Assembly (NCBI RefSeq): GCF_002760245.1
Contig: NZ_ASCA01000056.1
Location: forward strand, 38,238 to 102,237
Direction: 5' to 3'
From: Streptococcus suis YS161
GTDB lineage: Bacteria; Bacillota; Bacilli; Lactobacillales; Streptococcaceae
DNA: 64,000 nucleotides
A program made the translations under genes and the position numbers. Below, piece after piece: positions 18,166-26,790 of the stretch. The notes below the pieces were generated by a model. The model saw only the letters and a list, made by a program, of their open reading frames with translations, did not search any database and was not told the DNA's origin. Every line of letters begins with the position of its first letter. Within the stretch, counting starts at the first letter, position 1.

Positions 18166-19395
18166 ATGAGGAAAGTTTCTCGTGGCGTTTTAACCATATT
18201 ATTGTCGGCGACAGTCCTTTCTGCTTGTTCAGGAGGAGGACAAGAGCTGAGTGAACGTTTGGAAGCAACTAAAATTGAATTTTCTAAAGAAAAAAAGCAA
18301 CTAGAAGCAGAATTAACAGCATTAAAAGAAGAGGTTCAAGGAAATTTCTACTACCAACAATTGGATACTGATAAGGAACGTCGTGTCTATCTCCAATTTG
18401 TTAATGGACTCAGCAAGCGGATGCAAGTGATTGATATTGATTCTGTTAACGATGAAATATATTCGCGCGTCTATTTTTCTGTCGCTCATGATTATCCAGA
18501 ATTTTACTGGCTAACAGATGAAGCGGCAATGAGTGGCGGAGTTGATATATTGGATTTAGAAGAGCCAGCGTATCCGACTGATTTATCTCCTACACGAAAT
18601 AAAATAGAAGAGGAAGTGAATAAGATACTTGCTCAGGCACCAACAGGGTCGGACTATGAGAAGGTTAAATATTTTTACGAGGTAATTATAAAGCAAACGG
18701 AATACGACCTTGAAGCCCTACAAACCAACTCTGTCACGTGGAGAAGCCAAGGAATTACCAGTGTGCTATTAGATAAGAAATCCGTTTGTGCTGGCTATAG
18801 TCGCACCTTCCAATATCTATGTAAAAAAGTAGGCATTGATTGTATCTATGTCACAGGGATTGCAAAAAATGGGCAAAACGGTGAGTTTGGGCATGCTTGG
18901 AATCTAGTCAAGATAAATGGACAATACTATGGTGTTGATACGACTTGGGGAGATCCAGTTTTTGATCAAGCTATAAGTGGAGAAGCGCATACAGATATTT
19001 CATACGATTATCTATGTGTCCCTGATGAAATATTAGAGAGAAGTAGGATTGTTGATACCGACCTACTCGACTACTGGGGAGAAGAACAATATTACGAACC
19101 TAGAGCATTGACCTATCCAAAGTGTACAGATAATTCATTGAATTACTATGTTCAAAAGGGAGTTTATTTCACAAGTTTTGATGAAGCTGCAGTTTTACAG
19201 TCCCTCACTGACCAGCGACTACAAGGTACGGATAAAGTAGTCTTGCAATTCGGAACAGCAGAAGCAATGCAACAAATGATTACATTGGCCTCTACTGAAA
19301 ATAATGCTATTTTTCAGGCTTTGGGCGATGTAGGAGAGTATCAGTACTATTATAATGACCAAACCTATACTTTTGAACTAGCAGATTGGTTTTAA
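18166..19395 (+). CDS. lipoprotein with transglutaminase-like domain
   Basis: A 409-aa surface lipoprotein. The signal peptide ends in the lipobox LSAC, followed by a short coiled coil (ERLEATKIEFSKEKKQLEAEL). Residues about 165-300 form a transglutaminase-like fold: the cysteine lies in DKKSVCAGYSRTFQYLCKK, the histidine in FGHAWNLVKINGQYYGVD, and the aspartate in VDTTWGDP. Such domains act as cysteine peptidases or crosslinkers, and the target here is unknown. The start is ATG 18166 behind GGAGG at 18157-18161; an ATG 12 nt earlier overlaps the site. An extended -10 TGTTATACT lies about 20 bases upstream of the ribosome site. Confidence 0.85.
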   Translation: MRKVSRGVLTILLSATVLSACSGGGQELSERLEATKIEFSKEKKQLEAELTALKEEVQGNFYYQQLDTDKERRVYLQFVNGLSKRMQVIDIDSVNDEIYSRVYFSVAHDYPEFYWLTDEAAMSGGVDILDLEEPAYPTDLSPTRNKIEEEVNKILAQAPTGSDYEKVKYFYEVIIKQTEYDLEALQTNSVTWRSQGITSVLLDKKSVCAGYSRTFQYLCKKVGIDCIYVTGIAKNGQNGEFGHAWNLVKINGQYYGVDTTWGDPVFDQAISGEAHTDISYDYLCVPDEILERSRIVDTDLLDYWGEEQYYEPRALTYPKCTDNSLNYYVQKGVYFTSFDEAAVLQSLTDQRLQGTDKVVLQFGTAEAMQQMITLASTENNAIFQALGDVGEYQYYYNDQTYTFELADWF

Positions 19396-19446
19396 GGAAT
19401 TAGTTTGAATCTCTAGGAGCGTGTTCTTCCCTAATAATAAAAAATA

Positions 19447-19608
19447 GGGAGCGGGAAAGACATCCATGGTGGCTCCGCCCTCACCCACAGAATAATGAAA
19501 ACAAACATAAAGTCCTCACTAGGTGTATAATCTTAGTGAGGGCTTTGTGGTTGACGAGTTTATGATGTTATTCTTCGAGGGAAAACTGTTCCACTTTGTC
19601 CCGCCTCC
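19447..19608. repeat. dispersed intergenic repeat with nested hairpins
   Basis: It opens GGGAGCGGGAAAGA (19447-19460) and closes with CTTTGTCCCGCCTCC, which can pair with the opening. Inside is a 13-bp hairpin AAAGTCCTCACTA (19509-19521) with TAGTGAGGGCTTT (19534-19546). The same opening motif recurs at 61956. It fills the gap between the lipoprotein gene and rpsT and holds no gene. Confidence 0.6.
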
Positions 19609-19630
19609 TTATGATGGAAAAAATAAAAAA

Positions 19631-19657
19631 AAGGAAACCCAAAGGTTTCTTTTTTAA
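19631..19657 (-). terminator. terminator of rpsT
   Basis: On the minus strand GAAACC and GGTTTC form a stem around TTTG with a long T run after it, directly past the rpsT stop. Confidence 0.8.
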
Positions 19658-19891
19658 TTAAGCAAGTTTTGATGCAAGACGTGCTTTATCGCGGCTTGCT
19701 TTGTTTTTGTGAATCAAACCTTTAGTTTCTGCTTTATCGATTGCTGAACTAGCAGCACGGAAAAGCTCTTCAGATGGGTTAGCTTCAAATGCTTTGATTG
19801 CAGTACGCATAGCTGATTTTTGTGCTGAGTTTTTCTCGTTTTGTTTAACGTTCAATTCAGCGCGTTTGATAGCTGACTTAATGTTTGCCAA
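19658..19891 (-). CDS. rpsT: 30S ribosomal protein S20
   Basis: A 77-aa ribosomal protein that binds 16S rRNA: basic and helical, beginning [19 protein letters not shown] after the initiator. I choose TTG 19891 as start because GGAGG lies 8 nt upstream and the family starts [14 protein letters not shown] at 19906 would put the ribosome site inside the coding region. A TTG start on an abundant ribosomal protein is notable. Confidence 0.95.
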   Translation of the reverse strand: MANIKSAIKRAELNVKQNEKNSAQKSAMRTAIKAFEANPSEELFRAASSAIDKAETKGLIHKNKASRDKARLASKLA

Positions 19892-19964
19892 TGGTTTCAC
19901 CTCCACCCTTTCTTGTACTAACTATACCATTATATCTGAAAAGAGTGTTTTTGACAAGTGAAAT

Positions 19965-20885
19965 TTATTTTTTTAGATAAATTTTATCAATCTCATGGTT
20001 TTCGGCCTTATGAAGAATAATATCAGCACGGTTTCTGGTTGGTTCAATGAATTTTTCTAAGTTAGCTAGATTAATATTTTTCCAAGTATTCTGGGCAATA
20101 GATAGAATCTCAGGGTACGTCATCTGGGTAAAACGATGGTAATAGTTGTTAGGGTCGTTTTTTGCCAATGTCAATAATTTTTGGAATCGCTCCAAGTACC
20201 AGGTTTCAATATGCTCCACATCAGCGTCAACGTATATAGATAGGTCAAAATAGTCACTGACATAGAGGCGCTGGTTTTGTGGATTTTGAAATACATTGAT
20301 TCCTTCAACAATCAAGAAATCTGGAGACTTAATTTCCTGAGTTTTGTTGGGGACAATATCATAGATTTCATGTGAATAGACAGGAATTTGGCAGTCGTAG
20401 CCATTTTTTATCTTATCAAGGAAATCAATCAATTTCTCCATGTCATAGGACTCAGGAAACCCCTTTTTATTTAACAGTTGCCGTTCTTCTAAGACCGCAT
20501 TTGGATGGAGAAAACCATCTGTTGTCACTAATTCAACCTTGGCGTGTTTAAATGTCCGAGCGATAAGAATTTGCAGCAATCTACTAGTTGTTGATTTGCC
20601 GACAGCAACACTTCCGGAAACGCCAATGATAAATGGTTGTGGCTTGATAGTCTTTTGTAGAAATAAACTCTTCGTAAAATTTAGGTCTTTGCGTGCTTTC
20701 CGATAGATATGGATAAGATTAACCAAAGGAAGATAGATGTCAGAAACCTCATGTAATTGAATGCGGTCGTTAAAACTTTTAATAGAATTTAGTTCGCTTT
20801 GACTAAGTGGAATGGTAGTCTTACGGTGTAGTTGTTGCCAAGTGGCTCGGTCAATTTGTTCAAAATTTAAAAACTCGTTTTTCAT
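19965..20885 (-). CDS. coaA: type I pantothenate kinase
   Basis: A 306-aa enzyme that phosphorylates pantothenate, the first step of coenzyme A synthesis. The P-loop is [15 protein letters not shown]. Other family motifs present are [24 protein letters not shown] and the C-terminal [13 protein letters not shown]. The gene is divergent from the methyltransferase-pdp operon. Its -10 on the minus strand is TGATAAAAT (complement of 20927-20935), so both promoters share a ~110-bp gap. Confidence 0.93.
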   Translation of the reverse strand: MKNEFLNFEQIDRATWQQLHRKTTIPLSQSELNSIKSFNDRIQLHEVSDIYLPLVNLIHIYRKARKDLNFTKSLFLQKTIKPQPFIIGVSGSVAVGKSTTSRLLQILIARTFKHAKVELVTTDGFLHPNAVLEERQLLNKKGFPESYDMEKLIDFLDKIKNGYDCQIPVYSHEIYDIVPNKTQEIKSPDFLIVEGINVFQNPQNQRLYVSDYFDLSIYVDADVEHIETWYLERFQKLLTLAKNDPNNYYHRFTQMTYPEILSIAQNTWKNINLANLEKFIEPTRNRADIILHKAENHEIDKIYLKK

Positions 20886-20958
20886 ACATAATTCTTCCTA
20901 TAGGTAAGCGTTTCAATATCGATTTCATTTTATCATATTTTTCATGTAAGAAAAACTC

Positions 20959-20987
20959 TTGAAAACGTTTTTAGGAAATGTTATAAT
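20959..20987 (+). promoter_or_regulatory. promoter of the nucleoside operon with overlapping cre site
   Basis: TTGAAA (20959-20964), 17-bp spacer, TATAAT (20982-20987) with upstream TGT (extended -10). TGAAAACGTTTTTA at 20960-20973 matches the CcpA cre consensus TGWAANCGNTNNCA with one mismatch and lies on the -35. The ATG is six bases after the -10, so the message is probably leaderless. Confidence 0.75.
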
Positions 20988-20993
20988 AAGTAC

Positions 20994-21584
20994 ATGTCCA
21001 ATATGTATTACGAAAAAAATCCTACAGTAGCACATGATATTCATGAAATCCACGTAAACTTACTAGACACCCCAATGTCTTTCATGACAGATGCAGGTGT
21101 TTTTAGCAAGAAGATGGTTGATTATGGTAGTCAAGTGCTTTTAAAAACCCTTCATTTTGAAAAAGGGGCATCGGTGTTGGATGTTGGTTGTGGTTATGGA
21201 CCAATTGGTTTGACACTTGCTAAGGTGTTCAGCACCAAGACAACACTGATTGATATTAATAGCAGAGCTTTGGATTTAGCTACAAAAAATGCTGAGAGGA
21301 ATGGTGTTACCGCTAAAATTTATCAATCCAATATCTACGAAAACGTGGACGAAACATTCAATCATATTGTTTCAAATCCACCTATTCGGGCCGGAAAATC
21401 GGTTGTACATGAAGTAATTGCTGGAGCCTTTCAACGCTTAGAGGCAAACGGAACCTTGACCATTGTCATTCAAAAGAAACAAGGTGCACCGAGTGCCAAG
21501 GCTAAGATGGAAGAGGTGTTCGGCAACTGCCAGATTATAAAGAAAGACAAGGGTTACTACATCCTTGAAAGTGTGAGAGAATGA
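20994..21584 (+). CDS. class I SAM-dependent methyltransferase (RsmC-like)
   Basis: A 196-aa methyltransferase of the RsmC/MTS family. The SAM-binding motif is VLDVGCGYGPIGL and the catalytic motif is SNPPIRAGK (NPPI/NPPY type, used on exocyclic amines). RsmC proteins modify a guanine N2 in 16S rRNA; this short form is common in Firmicutes at the head of pdp operons. Start: ATG 20994, with a second ATG at 21003 possible. It overlaps pdp by 4 nt (ATGA). Confidence 0.85.
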   Translation: MSNMYYEKNPTVAHDIHEIHVNLLDTPMSFMTDAGVFSKKMVDYGSQVLLKTLHFEKGASVLDVGCGYGPIGLTLAKVFSTKTTLIDINSRALDLATKNAERNGVTAKIYQSNIYENVDETFNHIVSNPPIRAGKSVVHEVIAGAFQRLEANGTLTIVIQKKQGAPSAKAKMEEVFGNCQIIKKDKGYYILESVRE

Positions 21585-22858
21585 GAGCAGTTGATTTAAT
21601 TCAAAAAAAGCGTGATGGCTTAGAACTATCGTCTGAAGAAATCAAATGGTTGATTGATGGATATGTAGCTGGGACAGTACCGGATTATCAAATGTCAGCC
21701 TTGGCGATGGCGATTTATTTCAAAGGGATGTCAACACGTGAGATTTCTGATTTGACAATGTCTATGGTTGCAACGGGTGAACAGATTGATTTGTCTGCAA
21801 TTCCAGGCATCAAGGTAGATAAGCATTCTACAGGTGGTGTCGGAGATAAGGTCACACTCATCTTAGCGCCATTGGTAGCAAGTTTTGATATTCCAGTTGC
21901 AAAGATGAGTGGTCGTGGACTTGGTCATACTGGCGGAACCTTGGATAAGTTAGAGTCAATCAAAGGATACCAGATTGAAGTTAGTCAAGAAGATTTCATC
22001 AAGCAAGTTCAAGATACTGGTGTTGCAGTTATCGGACAGTCAGACAATCTTGTCAAAGCTGATAAATTGCTCTATGCCCTTCGAGATGTGACAGCAACCG
22101 TTGACATTATTCCACTGATTGCCAGCTCGGTAATGTCTAAGAAAATTGCCGCAGGTGCGGATGCGATTCTTCTAGATGTAACAGTGGGAGAAGGTGCCTT
22201 CATGAAGACCGTTGAAGAAGCGCGGGTTCTAGCTCAAACCATGGTGGACCTTGGCAAGGCGGTTGGACGTAAGACAGTTGCTGTTTTGACTGACATGTCT
22301 CAGCCAGTAGGTACTTCCATCGGAAACCGTTTGGAAATTCTAGAAGCTGTCGACATTCTGAAGGGCAATGGCAGAGAAGATGTGACAGAATTCATCTGTG
22401 AACTGGCTCAAATCATGCTTGGTTTGGCAAATGTTGAAAAGACAGTAGAAGAAGTTCGCCAGCATATCGAAAACGGAGCTGCCCTCAAGAAATTTGAAGA
22501 GATGGTTGTAGCTCAGGGTGGTGATTTAGAAGACTTATATCGTCCAGTTCAGGTTTCACATCAAGTAGATGTCTTGGCAGATGAAGACGGCTATATTGTT
22601 GGACTTCCGGCCTTGGAATTCGGACTATTTGCTATGCGAATTGGAGCAGGTCGGGCTGTTAAGACAGACGATTTGGATTATGAGACCGGAATTGTGTTCC
22701 ATAAGAAAGTTGGTGAGCCAGTTTCCAAAGGAGAAAACGTAGCAACAATTTACGCAAATGAAAATATTTCGGAAAATATGCTTACAATTTTCAAAAAAAA
22801 TGTTAAAATAGATAAAGAGAGTGTAAAAACGAAAGAAATCATTGAGATTATTTCTTAA
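21581..22858 (+). CDS. pdp: pyrimidine-nucleoside phosphorylase
   Basis: A 425-aa enzyme that cleaves thymidine, deoxyuridine and uridine with phosphate to base and (deoxy)ribose-1-phosphate. Family motifs include KVDKHSTGGVGDKVTL (phosphate loop), SGRGLGHTGGTLDKLESI and SSVMSKKIAAGADAI. It supplies deoxyribose phosphate toward the DeoC aldolase encoded next. It is 15 nt from deoC. An operon with cre control fits catabolic use of nucleosides. Confidence 0.95.
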   Translation: MRAVDLIQKKRDGLELSSEEIKWLIDGYVAGTVPDYQMSALAMAIYFKGMSTREISDLTMSMVATGEQIDLSAIPGIKVDKHSTGGVGDKVTLILAPLVASFDIPVAKMSGRGLGHTGGTLDKLESIKGYQIEVSQEDFIKQVQDTGVAVIGQSDNLVKADKLLYALRDVTATVDIIPLIASSVMSKKIAAGADAILLDVTVGEGAFMKTVEEARVLAQTMVDLGKAVGRKTVAVLTDMSQPVGTSIGNRLEILEAVDILKGNGREDVTEFICELAQIMLGLANVEKTVEEVRQHIENGAALKKFEEMVVAQGGDLEDLYRPVQVSHQVDVLADEDGYIVGLPALEFGLFAMRIGAGRAVKTDDLDYETGIVFHKKVGEPVSKGENVATIYANENISENMLTIFKKNVKIDKESVKTKEIIEIIS

Positions 22859-22873
22859 TATACGGAGAAAACC

Positions 22874-23536
22874 ATGAAATTGAATAAATATATTGACCAT
22901 ACAATCTTGAAACCTGAGACAACACGAGAGCAGGTTGAAAAGATTTTGGCAGAAGCAAAAGAATATGATTTTGCAAGTGTCTGTGTTAACCCAACTTGGG
23001 TTGCTTTAGCAGCTGAAAGCTTGAAAGATAGTGATGTAAAAGTTTGTACGGTTATTGGTTTTCCTCTCGGAGCAAACACACCTGCTGTAAAAGCATTCGA
23101 AACAAAAGATGCAATTTCAAATGGAGCAGATGAGATTGACATGGTTATCAATATCGGTGCTCTGAAAACTGGAAATTACGATTTGGTTTTGGAGGATATT
23201 AAAGCTGTTGTAGCAGCAAGTGGTGATAAACTAGTCAAAGTTATCATCGAAGCATGCCTTCTTACTGATGATGAGAAAGTGAAAGCTTGTCAATTATCTC
23301 AAGAAGCTGGTGCGGACTATGTTAAAACATCTACAGGATTTTCTACAGGCGGTGCCACAGTAGCGGATGTTGCCTTAATGAGAAAAACAGTAGGTCCTGA
23401 CATGGGAGTGAAGGCTTCAGGTGGTGCACGTTCGTATGAAGATGCCATTGCCTTTATCGAAGCAGGAGCGTCTCGTATTGGTGCGTCATCAGGCGTGGCA
23501 ATCATGAATGGAGCACAGGCGGATGGAGACTATTGA
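22874..23536 (+). CDS. deoC: deoxyribose-phosphate aldolase
   Basis: A 220-aa TIM-barrel class I aldolase that splits deoxyribose-5-phosphate into acetaldehyde and glyceraldehyde-3-phosphate. The first strand is [12 protein letters not shown]. The Schiff-base lysine lies in [14 protein letters not shown], and [15 protein letters not shown] and [13 protein letters not shown] match the family. GGAGAAAACC precedes the ATG. It overlaps cdd by 14 nt. Confidence 0.95.
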   Translation: MKLNKYIDHTILKPETTREQVEKILAEAKEYDFASVCVNPTWVALAAESLKDSDVKVCTVIGFPLGANTPAVKAFETKDAISNGADEIDMVINIGALKTGNYDLVLEDIKAVVAASGDKLVKVIIEACLLTDDEKVKACQLSQEAGADYVKTSTGFSTGGATVADVALMRKTVGPDMGVKASGGARSYEDAIAFIEAGASRIGASSGVAIMNGAQADGDY

Positions 23537-23912
23537 TTTAATTGAATTAGCTGTAAAAAACAGTCAAAAAGCATACGTACCGTACTCAAAGTTTCCAGTT
23601 AGTGCAGTTCTTGTAGCTAAGACAGGGGAAATATTTACGGGTGTAAACATTGAAAATGCAAGCTTTGGTTTGACCAATTGCGCTGAAAGGACAGCTATTT
23701 TCAAAGCCATTTCTGAAGGTGTGAAAGATTTTTCTGAAATCATTATTTATGGCGAAACAGAAAAGCCAATATCTCCTTGTGGAGCTTGTCGCCAAGTTAT
23801 GGCAGAATTTTTTGATAAGGATTTAAAAGTGACCTTGGTCGCTAAAGATAAATCGACAGTCGAGATGACAGTCGGGGAATTACTTCCATATTCTTTTACA
23901 GACTTAACCTAG
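23523..23912 (+). CDS. cdd: cytidine deaminase
   Basis: A 129-aa zinc enzyme that deaminates cytidine and deoxycytidine to uridine forms. The active-site motifs are NCAERTAIF (CAE: zinc cysteine and catalytic glutamate) and [10 protein letters not shown] (PCxxC). The start is ATG 23523, giving [22 protein letters not shown] as in the family; an ATG at 23508 lies further inside deoC. The products feed pdp. Confidence 0.93.
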   Translation: METIDLIELAVKNSQKAYVPYSKFPVSAVLVAKTGEIFTGVNIENASFGLTNCAERTAIFKAISEGVKDFSEIIIYGETEKPISPCGACRQVMAEFFDKDLKVTLVAKDKSTVEMTVGELLPYSFTDLT

Positions 23913-23992
23913 TCTGTATGACAGTCATTTGACTGTAGCAATATTACTCTGCAACAATGTAGTTGCAAAAAGATTTTTAGGAGGGTTCAGAA

Positions 23993-25060
23993 ATGAACAA
24001 GAAACTTGTTGGACTTGGTCTAGCAGCTGTTGCGGCTGTATCTTTGGCTGCATGTGGTAACCGTGCTTCAAAAAGCAGTAGCTCAGAAGCATCTTCATCA
24101 GCGGACACATCTGTGAAAGCTGCTATCGTTACTGACATTGGTGGTGTTGATGACCGTTCATTCAACCAATCTGCATGGGAAGGTCTTCAAGAATGGGGTA
24201 ATGCAGCTGGTCTTTCTAAAGGTAATGGCTACGATTACTTCCAATCAGCTAGTGAATCAGATTATATCACAAACCTTGATTCAGCTGTTGCTGGTGGTTA
24301 CAATCTTGTGTTCGGTATTGGTTTTGCCTTGGAGAGTGCGATTGCTGAGGTTGCACCAAATAATCCTGACACACACTATGTAATCGTGGATAGTGTTGTT
24401 CCAGATCAAGACAATGTAGTCAGCGTAGGTTTCGCAGACCATGAAGCATCATATCTTGCTGGTGTTGCTGCAGCTAAGTCAACTAAGACAAACCACGTAG
24501 GTTTCATCGGTGGTATGGAAGGTGTTATCATCGATCGCTTTGAAGCTGGTTTCGTTGCGGGTGCTAAGTCTGTAAACAAAGACATCAAGATTACAATTGA
24601 CTATGCAGGTTCATTTGGTGATGCTGCTAAAGGTCAAACTCTTGCAGCTGCTCAATATGCTGCAGGTGCAGACGTGATCTTCCACGCTTCTGGTGGTACT
24701 GGTAACGGTGTATTTGCTGCTGCTAAAGCAGAAAATGAAACTCGTAATGAAGCAGATAAAGTTTGGGTAATCGGTGTTGACCGTGACCAATCAGCAGAAG
24801 GTGAATACACTTCTAAAGATGGTAAGTCTTCTAACTTTGTATTGGCTTCAACATTGAAACAAGTTGGTACTTCAGTTAAAGATATTGCAACTAAAGCTGT
24901 TGCAGGTGAATTCCCTGGTGGTCAAGTACTTCGATTCTCATTGAAAGATAAAGGTGTTGAATTGGCAGAAACTAACCTTTCAGAAGATGCTTCTAAAGCA
25001 GTTGCAGATGCTAAGCAAGCTATCTTGGATGGTAAAGTAGAAGTTCCTGAAAAACCTTAA
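23993..25060 (+). CDS. bmpA: nucleoside-binding lipoprotein (BmpA/PnrA family)
   Basis: A 355-aa lipoprotein. The signal peptide ends in the lipobox LAAC (residues 18-21), followed by a Ser-rich linker (SKSSSSEASSSA). The mature domain is of the BMP family: VTDIGGVDDRSFNQSAWEGL is the ligand-binding signature, with GVDRDQSAEG later. Homologues bind purine and pyrimidine nucleosides for an ABC importer. AGGAGGG precedes the ATG. Its own terminator separates it from the ATPase gene, so the abundant binding protein can be made in excess. Confidence 0.92.
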   Translation: MNKKLVGLGLAAVAAVSLAACGNRASKSSSSEASSSADTSVKAAIVTDIGGVDDRSFNQSAWEGLQEWGNAAGLSKGNGYDYFQSASESDYITNLDSAVAGGYNLVFGIGFALESAIAEVAPNNPDTHYVIVDSVVPDQDNVVSVGFADHEASYLAGVAAAKSTKTNHVGFIGGMEGVIIDRFEAGFVAGAKSVNKDIKITIDYAGSFGDAAKGQTLAAAQYAAGADVIFHASGGTGNGVFAAAKAENETRNEADKVWVIGVDRDQSAEGEYTSKDGKSSNFVLASTLKQVGTSVKDIATKAVAGEFPGGQVLRFSLKDKGVELAETNLSEDASKAVADAKQAILDGKVEVPEKP

Positions 25061-25086
25061 TGAATTTCTTTTCGACAATTCCGATT

Positions 25087-25112
25087 CGGCGACCCGACGG
25101 GGTCGCCGTTTT
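25087..25112 (+). terminator. terminator after bmpA
   Basis: CGGCGACCC and GGGTCGCCG form a perfect 9-bp GC-rich stem around GACG, followed by TTTT. Confidence 0.85.
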
Positions 25113-25128
25113 CGGGCTGAGATTTTTC

Positions 25129-25179
25129 TCAGTAAAGCCTATCAGCTATGGTAGGTTTTACTGACAAAAATGGTATAGT
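25129..25179 (+). promoter_or_regulatory. hairpin and promoter before nupA
   Basis: TCAGTAAAGCCTATCA (25129-25144) pairs along its whole length with TGGTAGGTTTTACTGA (25149-25164), using two G-T pairs. An extended -10, TGGTATAGT (hexamer 25174-25179), follows ten bases later, so the inverted repeat covers the -35 area. It may be an operator, a second terminator, or both. Confidence 0.55.
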
Positions 25180-25254
25180 TGATGAAGAATTTTAAGGTAC
25201 TAAAGTGGTACTGAAGAATTTTCAGAAGGCTATAGTCAGAAAGGATAATAGATT

Positions 25255-26790
25255 ATGACGAAGGATTATGTCATTGAAATGCGCAATATCACTAAGATAT
25301 TTGGTGAATTTGTAGCGAATGACCACATCAATTTGAATGTCAGACGTGGTGAAATCCATGCCCTTCTTGGTGAGAATGGTGCGGGTAAATCTACTCTGAT
25401 GAACATGCTTGCTGGCTTGTTGGAACCTACAAGCGGTGAAATTGTTATCAACGGTCAATCCGTGAAGATTGACTCTCCATCCAAAGCAGCCCAATTGGGG
25501 ATTGGTATGGTGCATCAACACTTTATGTTGGTTGATGCTTTCACAGTTGCTGAGAACATCATTCTTGGTTCTGAAACCACCAAAGGTGGCGTGATTGACC
25601 TTAAAAAAGCTATCGCAGAAATTAAAGAACTTTCTGCTAAGTATGGTCTTGAAGTTGATCCAACTGCAAAGGTTGCAGATATTTCTGTGGGTGCACAGCA
25701 ACGTGTAGAAATCCTTAAAACACTTTACCGTGGAGCAGACCTTTTAATTTTTGATGAGCCGACAGCTGTATTGACCCCTGCGGAAATTGCAGAGCTCTTG
25801 AAAATTATGAAAGCCTTGGTTGAAGAAGGTAAATCTATTATTTTGATTACGCACAAATTGGATGAAATTCGTGCAGTTGCCGATAGTGTAACAGTTATTC
25901 GTCGAGGTAAATCAATCGAAACAGTTGCCGTTGAAGGAGCAACAAACCAAGATTTGGCTGAGTGGATGGTTGGACGTTCCGTTTCCTTTAAAACAGAGAA
26001 AGTTGAAGCGAGCCCTAAAGAAGTTATTTTGTCAATTAAGGATTTGGTTGTCAATGAAAACCGTGGTATTCCAGCAGTTAAGGGCTTGTCGCTTGATGTT
26101 CGAGCAGGTGAGGTTGTTGGTATTGCCGGTATCGACGGAAACGGTCAAAGTGAGTTGATTCAGGCAATCACTGGTTTACGTAAGGTAAAATCTGGCTCAA
26201 TCACTATCAAAGGTGAGGAAGTAGTTGGTAAAACTCCACGTAAAATTACAGAAATGCAAGTGAGCCACGTTCCCGAAGATCGTCATCGTGATGGACTCGT
26301 TCTTCCGATGACTGTTGCGGAGAACTTTGCGCTTCAAACTTACTATAAAGAACCGATTTCAAAAAATGGTATCTTGAACTATAATATCATTAATGAAAAA
26401 GCACGCGCGTTAATGGAAGAATTTGACGTTCGTGGGGCGAGTGAACTCGTCCCAATCAAGGCTCTTTCAGGCGGTAACCAGCAAAAAGCTATCATCGCGC
26501 GTGAAATCGATCGCAACCCAGACCTTTTCATTGTTAGCCAACCAACACGCGGTTTGGACGTTGGTGCTATTGAGTATATTCGTAAGCGTCTCATTGCAGA
26601 ACGTGATAAGGGTAAGGCTGTTCTTGTTGTCAGCTTCGAATTGGATGAAATTTTGGATGTATCAGATAGAATTGCTGTTATCCATGATGGTGTCATCCAT
26701 GGTATTGTTGAACCTGCTAAGACCAATAAACAAGAGTTAGGTGTCTTGATGGCAGGTGGACATATTGAGAAGGGAGAAGAACATGCTTAA
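25255..26790 (+). CDS. nupA: nucleoside ABC transporter, tandem ATPase subunit
   Basis: A 511-aa protein with two ABC ATPase domains, as in sugar/nucleoside importers. The first (1-245) has Walker A GENGAGKST, signature ISVGAQQRVEI and Walker B LLIFDEPTAVLTP. The second (about 255-505) has the degenerate Walker A GIDGNGQSE, signature LSGGNQQKAIIARE, and FIVSQPTRGLD in place of a standard Walker B. It powers the two permeases that follow. The symbol follows the Lactococcus BmpA-NupABC system by inference. AGAAAGGATAATAG precedes the ATG; the end overlaps nupB by 8 nt. Confidence 0.9.
   Translation: MTKDYVIEMRNITKIFGEFVANDHINLNVRRGEIHALLGENGAGKSTLMNMLAGLLEPTSGEIVINGQSVKIDSPSKAAQLGIGMVHQHFMLVDAFTVAENIILGSETTKGGVIDLKKAIAEIKELSAKYGLEVDPTAKVADISVGAQQRVEILKTLYRGADLLIFDEPTAVLTPAEIAELLKIMKALVEEGKSIILITHKLDEIRAVADSVTVIRRGKSIETVAVEGATNQDLAEWMVGRSVSFKTEKVEASPKEVILSIKDLVVNENRGIPAVKGLSLDVRAGEVVGIAGIDGNGQSELIQAITGLRKVKSGSITIKGEEVVGKTPRKITEMQVSHVPEDRHRDGLVLPMTVAENFALQTYYKEPISKNGILNYNIINEKARALMEEFDVRGASELVPIKALSGGNQQKAIIAREIDRNPDLFIVSQPTRGLDVGAIEYIRKRLIAERDKGKAVLVVSFELDEILDVSDRIAVIHDGVIHGIVEPAKTNKQELGVLMAGGHIEKGEEHA

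Noticed and set aside
20907..20922. Second cre-like site near coaA (TTGAAACGCTTACC on the minus strand)
   Set aside because: Lacks the base between the AA and CG of the consensus; too far from cre to claim.
25222..25701. 159-codon minus-strand frame inside the nupA start
   Set aside because: Lies antisense to a clear ABC ATPase N-terminus with Walker A; no ribosome site; chance frame.
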